DNA from: Streptomyces sp. Ru72
GTDB taxonomy: Bacteria; Actinomycetota; Actinomycetes; Streptomycetales; Streptomycetaceae
Reading direction: 5' to 3'
Assembly: GCF_002920635.1 (NCBI RefSeq)
Contig: NZ_PQSR01000002.1
Coordinates: 62,001 to 126,000 of the forward strand
DNA length: 64,000 bases
Below the pieces are notes generated by a model. That model saw only the letters and a program-made list of their open reading frames with translations. It was not told the origin of the DNA and did no database searches. Position numbers and translations under genes: made by a program. The number at the start of each line of letters is the position of its first letter. The stretch's first letter is position 1. This document shows, one piece after another, positions 57,881 to 64,000 of this stretch.

Positions 57881-58062
57881 CTCCGCCGAGTCCGGTGCCC
57901 GACGGGCGGCCGGAGCCGGGGACCCAGCCGGCCTCGGGGTGAATCGGCCGCCGCCCCGCGCGGCACGGCCGTAGGGCACACCTTCCGGACCCACCCGCCC
58001 GAACCCTCCCCAGAGCCTTGACGGCCTGGGGGCGCCCCCCACCGCTGACTCGGTAGGCGGAC
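57881..58062 (+). ncRNA. Cyclic di-AMP (ydaO-yuaA) riboswitch in the leader of an NlpC/P60 gene
   Basis: The conserved blocks of the ydaO-yuaA aptamer appear in order: CTCCGCCGAGTCC at the 5' stem, GGAGCCGGGGACCCA (57912-57926), CGGGGTGAATC (57935-57945), CGTAGGGC (57970-57977), CCGAACCCT (57999-58007) and the 3' block CCGCTGACTCGGTAGGCGG (58042-58060), which pairs back with the 5' stem. GGAAGGAG and the start codon follow within 25 nt. In Streptomyces such elements precede cell-wall hydrolase genes (rpfA, swl genes) and lower their expression when c-di-AMP is high. Confidence 0.9.
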
Positions 58063-58082
58063 TACGGAAGGAGACGCCTTTC

Positions 58083-59243
58083 ATGGCGCCGCACCGCAAG
58101 GCGCGCCCCGCAGGCACGCGTATCGCCGGCATACGGACCCCCGCCCTGGCGACGGCCGCCCTCACCTCCGTGGCCCTGCTCTCGCAGACCGCCGACGCCG
58201 CGCCCTCCGCCGACGGCAGGCCGAGCGTCGAGGAGGTCGAGAAGAAGGTCGACGACCTCTACCGCCGCGCCGAGTCGGCCACCGAGCAGTACAACGCGGC
58301 GAAGGAGAAGAGCGACCGGCAGCGCGGACGCGTCTCCGCGCTCCTCGACGACGTCGCAAGACGCACCCAGAAGCTCAACGAGGCGCGGGACCGGCTGGGT
58401 TCCTTCGCCGCGGCCCAGTACCGCACCGGGGAGGCGGCCCCCGACACGGCCACCTTCCTGCTGGCGGACACGCCGCAGGACTACTTCGACCAGGCCCAGC
58501 TGATGAGCCGGCTCACCAGCCGTCAGAAGGAAGCGGTCGACGAGTACGTCACCGAGCAGGCCGCGACGATGAGGAAGCGGCAGGAGGCCACCGAGAGCCT
58601 GCGGTCGCTCACCGAATCGCAGCTGAGGCTCCGGACGGCCAAGGCCGACGTCCAGAAGAAGCTCGCCGCCGCGCGGGATCTGCTGTCCGAGCTGACCGCG
58701 CGGGAGAAGGCACGGCTCGCCGCGCTGGAGAAGAAGAAGCAGGAGGAGGCGCAGCGGCAGGCGCAGGAGCTGGCGCGGCAGCAGGCGGCACAGCAACAGT
58801 CGCCCCCCGCGGCCCCCACGACCACGACGACCGGCTCGCCGGGCTCCTCCCCGGGCGCCACGGATTCCATAGACGCCTCGTATGCGACGAAAGCCGCCAA
58901 AGCGCTGGCGTTCGCCCGTGCCCAGATCGGCAAGCCGTATGTGTGGGGCGCCACCGGGCCCGGCTCGTACGACTGCTCGGGCCTGACGCAGGCCGCCTGG
59001 AAGGCCGCCGGGGTGTCACTGCCGCGCACCACCTACGACCAGGTGAACGCGGGCACGACGGTCCCGCTCACCGACGCGCAGCCCGGTGACCTGATCTTCT
59101 TCTACGACGACATCAGCCATGTCGGCCTCTACATCGGCAACGGCATGATGATCCACGCGCCGAAGCCGGGGGCATACGTCCGCGAGGAGTCGGTCTACTA
59201 CGGGGGCGCCTCGATCATCCACAGCGTGGTGCGCCCGGCCTGA
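58083..59243 (+). CDS. NlpC/P60 (C40) peptidoglycan hydrolase with coiled-coil domain, copy 1
   Basis: A 386-residue secreted cell-wall hydrolase. A signal peptide ends near QTADAA (about 40). Residues 45-230 form a long coiled coil (VEEVEKKVDDLYRRAESATEQY ... ALEKKKQEEAQRQAQELARQQ), as in RipA-type enzymes. After a Thr/Pro/Ser linker comes the NlpC/P60 domain with Cys298 (SYDCSG), His346 (DISHVG) and His358 (MIHAP) as the catalytic triad; it cleaves D-Glu-mDAP/LL-DAP bonds in stem peptides. GGAAGGAG precedes ATG 58083. Expression is probably under the c-di-AMP riboswitch directly upstream. A paralogue lies 3.3 kb downstream. Confidence 0.93.
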   Translation: MAPHRKARPAGTRIAGIRTPALATAALTSVALLSQTADAAPSADGRPSVEEVEKKVDDLYRRAESATEQYNAAKEKSDRQRGRVSALLDDVARRTQKLNEARDRLGSFAAAQYRTGEAAPDTATFLLADTPQDYFDQAQLMSRLTSRQKEAVDEYVTEQAATMRKRQEATESLRSLTESQLRLRTAKADVQKKLAAARDLLSELTAREKARLAALEKKKQEEAQRQAQELARQQAAQQQSPPAAPTTTTTGSPGSSPGATDSIDASYATKAAKALAFARAQIGKPYVWGATGPGSYDCSGLTQAAWKAAGVSLPRTTYDQVNAGTTVPLTDAQPGDLIFFYDDISHVGLYIGNGMMIHAPKPGAYVREESVYYGGASIIHSVVRPA

Positions 59244-59340
59244 CCTTGCCCAGCCCGACGACCACACCCTGGAAACCGCCCACGCCAAGTTCAGGATCCG
59301 CCGCAGCCCCGGCCCGCCCACCCCCTTCAGCAACATCTCT

Positions 59341-59460
59341 GTCGAGCGCCTGCGCATCACCAGACCGACGCTCATCCTCCTGCGGGATCTGGTCACTCAC
59401 CCACATCAAGAGTTCTCCGGAGCGGAGGTCATCGCGCGCACGGCGGATCGGACCGTGATG
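59341..59460 (+). pseudogene. Fragment of a PadR-family regulator
   Basis: In one plus-strand frame this segment reads VERLRITRPTLILLRDLV followed by THPHQEFSGAEVIART, which matches the start of PadR-type winged-helix regulators (pattern ERLRITxPTLxVLxxLL ... G..I...T). After this the similarity stops and the frame runs on without the recognition helix to a stop at 59580; no start codon fits. The remnant sits 3' of the first NlpC/P60 gene, beside a phosphotransferase gene that is probably also an insertion. Confidence 0.5.
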
Positions 59461-59551
59461 GGGATGACCCGGAATTCCCCAGGATCTGCTCGGTTCCCAC
59501 TCGGAGGAACGATGAACGATGAGGCGGGGCCGCGCCCCCGACCGTCTTGGC

Positions 59552-60514
59552 TCAGCCCAGCGTGTCCATCAGGGCGGTGACATAGGCATCCAGCCGCTCC
59601 TCCACGACTCGCGTCGTCAGGTCTGTCCTCCCTGCCTCCCGCCATGGCTGCGACACCGACTGCACTTCTTCTGAGGACGCCAGCCCGTCCCGGACCAGCC
59701 AGTACAGCCGCTCGCTCGCGGCCGAGGCCAGCACCCCGCCGGCCTCCTCATATGCCTCAGGGAACCGCAGACCCCACGCCGGGCCGTGCAGCAGCGCAAG
59801 ATTGACGGAGCAGTGCGCCACGTCGAGATCCGCCGGGCCCCAGGAGGTCCCTGCCCAGTCGATGACGCCGGTGATCCGGGCACCTGCCGGCCTTGAGGGC
59901 GGCACGTCGAACAGCACATTGCCGGGCTGGAAGTCCCGGTGCAGGAACCGCCCTTCATAGGGCGGCACAGGCTTGCGGATCACGTCGATCGCCGCGGCCC
60001 ATGCCATCGCGTCGGCGCCCTTCGGAACCACGACGGTGTCGGCGGTCGTCAACGTCACATACTTCCGGGGCCGCTCGGCAGGTCGCCATGCGTGGATCGC
60101 CACGAGTTGGCGGGCCAACTGAGGGACGCGCGTCTCCAATCCCCCATCGTCGAGGACCGTCCGGCCCGCCAGATGTGTCATGAGGAGCGACGGATACTCG
60201 CAATGCGCGGCGGTCGGATCAGCCGCGAGCAGTCCAGGGGCCGGCACGCCGGTCCCCGTGAGCAGGATCAGGGCGCCAGCCTCCCTGTTCAGCGAATCCT
60301 CGGCGTGCTCCACGTAGAACGGGTCGACGAAGCTCCGCAGCACCAGGTCACGTGTGCCTCCGTCCCGCGTACCGATGGTCAGCCTCCGCATTTCGGCAGT
60401 AATGCCGCCCTGCAGCACCTCGGTTCTGACGATTCGTTCGCCGACCTCCAGGTGCTGGTTCACCCAGGCCAGTGTCAACGGTCGGACGGCCGCCGCCTCA
60501 TCGTGGTTGGTCAC
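59552..60514 (-). CDS. APH/choline kinase-family phosphotransferase
   Basis: A 320-residue kinase-like phosphotransferase. The catalytic loop is FLHRDFQPGNVLF with His192, Asp194 and Asn199, and the metal-binding Asp219 is in GVIDWAGTSWGPADLDVAH. The N-lobe has an LVLR strand (lysine position replaced by Arg60) and NREAGAL. Members phosphorylate aminoglycosides, macrolides, homoserine or unknown hydroxyl metabolites; there is no basis here to choose. Codon use is less G/C-biased in third positions than in neighbours, and it sits between a PadR fragment and the TDT gene, suggesting acquisition. Confidence 0.82.
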   Translation of the reverse strand: MTNHDEAAAVRPLTLAWVNQHLEVGERIVRTEVLQGGITAEMRRLTIGTRDGGTRDLVLRSFVDPFYVEHAEDSLNREAGALILLTGTGVPAPGLLAADPTAAHCEYPSLLMTHLAGRTVLDDGGLETRVPQLARQLVAIHAWRPAERPRKYVTLTTADTVVVPKGADAMAWAAAIDVIRKPVPPYEGRFLHRDFQPGNVLFDVPPSRPAGARITGVIDWAGTSWGPADLDVAHCSVNLALLHGPAWGLRFPEAYEEAGGVLASAASERLYWLVRDGLASSEEVQSVSQPWREAGRTDLTTRVVEERLDAYVTALMDTLG

Positions 60515-60840
60515 CGTGCCACCTCATCATCCGGACGGCGGTACGCGCGAAGGCTTTGTCGGACGCGATGTCCGTGCTGCTCAGTCGGCGACTCCCCCGG
60601 CAGTCTGCTCTCCCACCTGAGAACTCCGCCTCAAAGCAACAGAGGGGGGGTGCGAAGCGGTCCGACAACCGACTACATCAATCTCTATGCGGCGTGAGAG
60701 CCGAGACTTTACGCACCCACGCCCGTCGAACAGGTGCGCGTGGGACGCCCTCCGTCCGGCACGCGCGCGTGGGGTTGTTTTCCGTCGTCGCGCGCGTGCC
60801 CCCGTACGCAAGCCGTGTGCGCGTCCCTAGCATCGGGCGC
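60515..60840. other. Intergenic region between the phosphotransferase and TDT genes
   Basis: 326 bp without a gene. A stem CCCACGC/GCGTGGG (about 60717-60752) could terminate transcription. The right end carries the TDT gene promoter (60828-60833). Confidence 0.5.
60828..60833 (+). promoter_or_regulatory. -10 hexamer TAGCAT of a probable leaderless promoter
   Basis: TAGCAT lies exactly 7 nt before the ATG at 60841 with no ribosome-binding site between. Confidence 0.45.
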
Positions 60841-61815
60841 ATGTCAGGCACCTCCGCGCTGCGCACCTGGTGGGCGCCGCGTCCGCCCGCCACCGGGTCC
60901 GCCGTCATGGCGACCGGCGTCCTGTCGTTCGGGCTGCACCTGACCGGCCAGCAGATCCTCTCCCGCCTCGCCCTGGTCCTGGCGGGTGCCGCCTGGCTGG
61001 GGCTCGCCGCCGACATCGCCCTGCAACTGCTGTGGGACCGGGAGCAGTGGCGGGCCAGGGCCGGCTCGCCGGCCGCGCTCACCATGGTGCCGGCGACCAC
61101 GGTGCTGGGCTCAGGAGTGTCCGCTCTGAACGGGCAGCCGCTCGCCGAGGCGCTGCTCGCACTGGCCGTGGTGCTCTGGGCCTGCCTGGTCCCGTTGACC
61201 GTGCAGGGCTGGGAGCGCCGGATGCCCGGCGCGGTGTTCCTCGGGTGTGTGGCGACGGAGGGGATCGCAGCGCTCGGGGCGGTGCTCGCGGCGGCCCTGG
61301 GGGTGGCGTGGCTCGCCCATACGGCGCTGGTGTTCTTCTGGCTCGGGCTGGTGTTCTACCTGATCGGGCTGGGTTGCTTCGACCCTCGACAGGTGGTGAC
61401 AGGGCCGGGCGACCACTGGATCTCGAGCGGCGCCCTCGCCCTCTCGGCGCTGGCCGGTTCGCAGCTCATGAGCGCCGCGCGCAATGGGCTCTACCTGTGG
61501 AACAACGACGACGGCAGCGTCCTGCGCGGCGTGACCGTCGCCCTCCTCGTCCTCGCCCTGGCCTGCTACCTCGTCCTTGCGGTGGCCGAGGTGCTGCGGC
61601 CCCGGTTCCGCTACGACGTCCGGCGCTGGTCGACCGTGTTCCCGATGGGGATGACGGCGGCTGCGGCGCTGTCCGTCGCCTCCTCCGTCGGCGTGCCGTG
61701 GCTGCGCGGCCTGGGCCGGGTACTGCTGTGGATCGCGGTCGCGGCCTGGCTCCTGGTCCTCGCGGGAGCCGTCGCGTCCGCCCTGGCCAGCGTCAGGTCC
61801 AGAGCACGGCGATGA
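60841..61815 (+). CDS. TDT-family (tellurite-resistance/C4-dicarboxylate transporter-like) membrane protein
   Basis: A 324-residue protein with about ten transmembrane segments in the SLAC1/TehA pattern: PATGSAVMATGVLSFGLHL, SPAALTMVPATTVLGSG, ALVFFWLGLVFYLIGLGCF, WISSGALALSALAGSQLM and RRWSTVFPMGMTAAAALSVAS. The last block (FPMGM) and PATGSAVMATG are typical of the family. Substrates are small anions or dicarboxylates; tellurite resistance is incidental. ATG 60841 is supported by a -10 box 7 nt upstream. The stop overlaps a convergent small membrane protein gene by 23 bp. Confidence 0.82.
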   Translation: MSGTSALRTWWAPRPPATGSAVMATGVLSFGLHLTGQQILSRLALVLAGAAWLGLAADIALQLLWDREQWRARAGSPAALTMVPATTVLGSGVSALNGQPLAEALLALAVVLWACLVPLTVQGWERRMPGAVFLGCVATEGIAALGAVLAAALGVAWLAHTALVFFWLGLVFYLIGLGCFDPRQVVTGPGDHWISSGALALSALAGSQLMSAARNGLYLWNNDDGSVLRGVTVALLVLALACYLVLAVAEVLRPRFRYDVRRWSTVFPMGMTAAAALSVASSVGVPWLRGLGRVLLWIAVAAWLLVLAGAVASALASVRSRARR

Positions 61816-62146
61816 AGATGTTCGCCAGGGTCGCGGCGCCGACGAGGCCGAAGAGGGGCTTCTCGACGGTCTCCTCGTCCCGCTTCACATAGACCAGGCC
61901 GAGGATGACGATCAGCAGGGCCAGCTTGACCCCGATCTTGATCGTGTCGACCGAGTGGTGGTCCGCCTGGTTGAGGCCGACCAGCGCCACCCCTGTGACC
62001 AGCATGGTCAGCGCGCCGTGCAGCATGGCGGGCACGAAGCGTGCCGTGCCCTGACCCATCGCCTTCATCTGGGTGAGGAAGCCGCCGAGGAGCGCGCCGA
62101 TGCCGACGATGTGCAGGCCGACGAAGAGGTGGATGAGTACGTCCAT
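61793..62146 (-). CDS. Small four-helix membrane protein, function unknown
   Basis: A 117-residue protein with four transmembrane segments: LIHLFVGLHIVGIGALLGGFL, MLHGALTMLVTGVALVGL, IGVKLALLIVILGLVYV and LFGLVGAATLANIFIAVLW. Conserved polar residues include the His in GLHIVG and a QADHHSVD loop, reminiscent of small haem- or ion-handling membrane proteins, but I do not recognise a named family. Ends convergently inside the TDT gene. The ATG at 62146 sits after a GGCTCC-rich stretch without a clear ribosome site. Confidence 0.75.
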   Translation of the reverse strand: MDVLIHLFVGLHIVGIGALLGGFLTQMKAMGQGTARFVPAMLHGALTMLVTGVALVGLNQADHHSVDTIKIGVKLALLIVILGLVYVKRDEETVEKPLFGLVGAATLANIFIAVLWT

Positions 62147-62589
62147 GGGGCCGGAGCCTAATCAGCTCGCCCGTGCCCGCTGACACCGCCCCGGCGGATG
62201 GGACGCCGCTCGCTCATTCCTCCGGACCGGTCGGGACCGGCCGCATATATGCGCCCCATAGCACTCCGCAGCCGCCCGGTGCACCGGATCCCGCGCATTG
62301 GTCATCGCAGAACGTGAAGACGGCGACCCGGCATCGGGATCACGGTCACATACGGTCATCGTCAGTCCGGTCGCGCCACTTCCGTACACCCGGTCACGGG
62401 CGCATCACGGACGGGTTTAGCGTCCTGCCCCAGGTGTCCGGCTCCCCATCGCCGCCCGGGCCAGGGGCGGCCGTCGGGCACCACCGCCGAGAAGGTCCGG
62501 CGGCGGCCTGTTCCCCCTGTGCGGACCGCCGCCGGACGCGTGGCACCGCCCGTGGCCCCGGCGGTCGTACGAAAGGACGTGACGTCCAG
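62147..62589. other. Leader and intergenic region upstream of the second NlpC/P60 gene
   Basis: 443 bp without a gene. It contains repeated GGTCAC/GGTCATC/CGGTCAC elements between 62340 and 62400, probably promoter-associated, and the long hairpin at 62495-62537. Unlike the paralogue at 58083, none of the conserved c-di-AMP riboswitch blocks is present. Confidence 0.55.
62495..62537 (+). promoter_or_regulatory. Long hairpin in the leader of the second NlpC/P60 gene
   Basis: GTCCGGCGGCGG (62495-62506) and CCGCCGCCGGAC (62526-62537) are perfectly complementary over 12 bp with a 19-nt loop, ending 52 nt before the GTG start. It could be an attenuator or mRNA-stability element. Confidence 0.5.
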
Positions 62590-63657
62590 GTGGCAGCGCA
62601 CCGCAAGCCCAGACAGCGTTCGCTCGGGGGCGGCACGGCCCGCACCGCCGCCACGATCGCCCTCGCGGGAGCGGCTACCGCGACCGGCTTCGACGGCACG
62701 GGGCACGCCGAGCCGCCGCTCTCGCCGGCCCAGGTCAAGGCCAAGGTCGACAAGCTGTACCAGGAGGCCGAGACAGCCACCCAGAAGTACGACGGCGCCA
62801 AGGAGCAGGCGCAGGAGGCGCAGAAACGGCTGAACGCACTGCGGGACGAGGCGGCCCGCCGCACGGACCGGCTCAACTCCGCCCGGGAGGCCCTGGGTTC
62901 CTCGGCGGCGGCGCAGTACCGCGACGGGGGTCTCGACCCCGCGGTGCGGCTGCTGCTCTCCTCGGATCCCGGACAGTACCTCGACAACGCCGCGTTCGCC
63001 GAGCGGGTGGACGACCGCCAGGCGGCGGCCGTGACGCGCGTACGCGACCAGCTGCGGGAGATCGAACGGCTGCGCGGTGCGGCACGGATCGAACTGGCCT
63101 CACTGACGTCCCGGCAGGCGGAGCTACGCCGGCAGAAGCGGACGATCACCGAAAAACTGGGCGAAGCACGACAGTTGTTGTCCCAGCTCACGCAGGGGCA
63201 GCGGGCAGGAGCCCCGGCCGACGGGGGCGCGGGGCGGGCGTCGCGGTCCGCGGGGCGCGATCCGGTGGGCGCCGTGTCCGCCGCGACAGCGACGGCCGAG
63301 GCGCCGGACGCCCGGGCGGCGGCCGCGGTGGCGTACGCGTACGGCAAGCTCGGCAGCCCCTACGTCTGGGGCGCGACCGGCCCGGACGCCTTCGACTGCT
63401 CGGGCCTGGTGCAGGCCGCGTACCGCTCGGCGGGCATCTCGCTCCCCCGGACGACCTACTCCCAGATCGGCGCGGGCCGGCGCGTCCCGCGTTCGGAACT
63501 CCTCCCCGGTGACCTGGTGTTCTTCTACTCCGGGATCAGCCATGTGGGGATCTACGTCGGCCACGGCCAGATGATCCACGCCCCGAACCCGTCGGCACCG
63601 GTCCGCCTGGCGCCGGTCGACGAGATGCCGTTCGCGGGGGCCACGCGGGTGGTGTGA
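62590..63657 (+). CDS. NlpC/P60 (C40) peptidoglycan hydrolase with coiled-coil domain, copy 2
   Basis: A 355-residue secreted paralogue of the 58083 gene. A signal peptide (SLGGGTARTAATIALAGAATA) is followed by a coiled coil of about 55-210 (VKAKVDKLYQEAETATQKYDG ... QREIERLRG-type heptads) and, after an Ala/Gly linker, the NlpC/P60 domain with Cys270 (FDCSG), His318 (GISHVG) and His330 (MIHAP). The two copies agree strongly across the catalytic domain (SLPRTTY, PGDL.FFY). GTG 62590 is the likely start, although GAAAGGA is about 12 nt upstream. The leader has a long hairpin and no riboswitch. Confidence 0.9.
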   Translation: MAAHRKPRQRSLGGGTARTAATIALAGAATATGFDGTGHAEPPLSPAQVKAKVDKLYQEAETATQKYDGAKEQAQEAQKRLNALRDEAARRTDRLNSAREALGSSAAAQYRDGGLDPAVRLLLSSDPGQYLDNAAFAERVDDRQAAAVTRVRDQLREIERLRGAARIELASLTSRQAELRRQKRTITEKLGEARQLLSQLTQGQRAGAPADGGAGRASRSAGRDPVGAVSAATATAEAPDARAAAAVAYAYGKLGSPYVWGATGPDAFDCSGLVQAAYRSAGISLPRTTYSQIGAGRRVPRSELLPGDLVFFYSGISHVGIYVGHGQMIHAPNPSAPVRLAPVDEMPFAGATRVV

Positions 63658-63673
63658 GACGGAGGGCCCTCGG

Positions 63674-64000
63674 TCACACCAGCCGGCGTGCCGTCGCCCA
63701 CCGTGTCAGCTCATGCCGGTTCGACAGCTGGAGCTTGCGCAGGACCGCCGAGACATGGGACTCGACCGTCTTCACCGAGATGAACAGCTGCTTGGCGATC
63801 TCCTTGTACGCGTAGCCGCGGGCGATGAGGCGCAGCACCTCGCGTTCGCGCTGGGTGAGGCGGTCCAGGTCCTCGTCGACGGGCGGTGCGTCGGTCGAGG
63901 CGAAGGCGTCCAGGACGAAGCCGGCCAGGCGCGGGGAGAAGACGGCGTCGCCCTCCTGGACGCGGAAGATGGAGTCGACGAGGTCCGAGCCGGTGATCGT
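63674..64000 (-). CDS. C-terminal part of a NarL/LuxR-type response regulator (partial)
   Basis: A minus-strand gene enters from the right edge and ends at 63674. The visible 108 residues include the end of the receiver/linker region (TITGSDLVDSIFRVQEGDAVFSP) and a complete LuxR helix-turn-helix: LTQREREVLRLIARGYAYKEIAKQLFISVKTVESHVSAVLRKLQLSNRHEL. This is a DNA-binding response regulator; the receiver domain and its probable sensor kinase lie outside the window. It is convergent with the second NlpC/P60 gene, with 16 bp between the stops. Confidence 0.9.
   Translation of the reverse strand, partial: TITGSDLVDSIFRVQEGDAVFSPRLAGFVLDAFASTDAPPVDEDLDRLTQREREVLRLIARGYAYKEIAKQLFISVKTVESHVSAVLRKLQLSNRHELTRWATARRLV

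Noticed and set aside
55242..57974. Long plus-strand open frame opposite pcrA
   Set aside because: All helicase motifs are on the minus strand; the plus-strand translation is low-complexity and passes into the NlpC leader.

Overview
The window is very GC-rich and densely coded. Codons mostly end in G or C, GTG starts are frequent, and many genes overlap through ATGA or GTGA junctions. The gene content is that of a Streptomyces chromosome: an SCO4848-type membrane protein, D-Ala-D-Ala carboxypeptidase, TrpRS, long-form GlyA, Mdh, FolD, PurH/PurN, SucCD, IcmB, PcrA and NlpC/P60 wall hydrolases. From memory, the order matches the core arm of S. coelicolor from about SCO4847 down to SCO4792, so this is mostly vertically inherited core chromosome. 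No rRNA, tRNA, IS element, prophage or CRISPR array was seen.

Layout. 1-2.3 kb: DUF2752/TM2 membrane genes, then a membrane protein-DCC oxidoreductase-TetR operon with two perfect operators over its promoter. 2.3-9.4 kb: peptide-binding protein, metallophosphoesterase, carboxypeptidase, YihY membrane protein, a DprE2-like reductase and a 2'-5' RNA ligase-like protein. 9.5-14.6 kb: trpS, a secreted protein, glyA under a ZTP riboswitch, and a lipoprotein/ATP-grasp ligase pair resembling YgiB/YgiC. 14.7-18.7 kb: DMT exporter, MocR regulator and a divergent operon of two AhpD-like proteins and a PEP mutase/isocitrate lyase-like enzyme. 18.7-26.1 kb: a five-gene choline/glycine betaine operon (BetB, choline oxidase-like GMC enzyme, ABC ATPase, fused double permease, binding lipoprotein).

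26.2-41.9 kb: central metabolism (mdh, folD, purN-purH, sucC-sucD) interleaved with membrane proteins, two paralogous XRE-type regulators with a transmembrane segment, and a sigma factor with a C-terminal membrane segment. 41.9-43.2 kb: a gap with strong hairpins and no convincing gene. 43.2-51.1 kb: a divergent five-gene module, MoxR AAA+ ATPase-DUF5682-VWA on one strand and SWIM zinc finger-DUF5691 on the other. This is the best candidate for a poorly described system in the window. 51.2-64 kb: icmB, a lipase, an M23 peptidase with a long cytoplasmic tail, pcrA, an NlpC/P60 hydrolase under a c-di-AMP riboswitch, a small accessory patch (PadR fragment and phosphotransferase), a TDT-family transporter, a second NlpC/P60 hydrolase, and the end of a NarL/LuxR response regulator.

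How the genes fit together. One-carbon and purine metabolism (glyA, folD, purN, purH) is tied to the ZTP alarmone at glyA. Envelope growth and turnover are represented by the carboxypeptidase, the M23 enzyme and two NlpC/P60 enzymes, one apparently read out by c-di-AMP, the osmotic second messenger. The betaine operon handles osmoprotection. Several genes have a TANNNT hexamer 6-8 nt before the start codon, the arrangement expected for leaderless transcripts.
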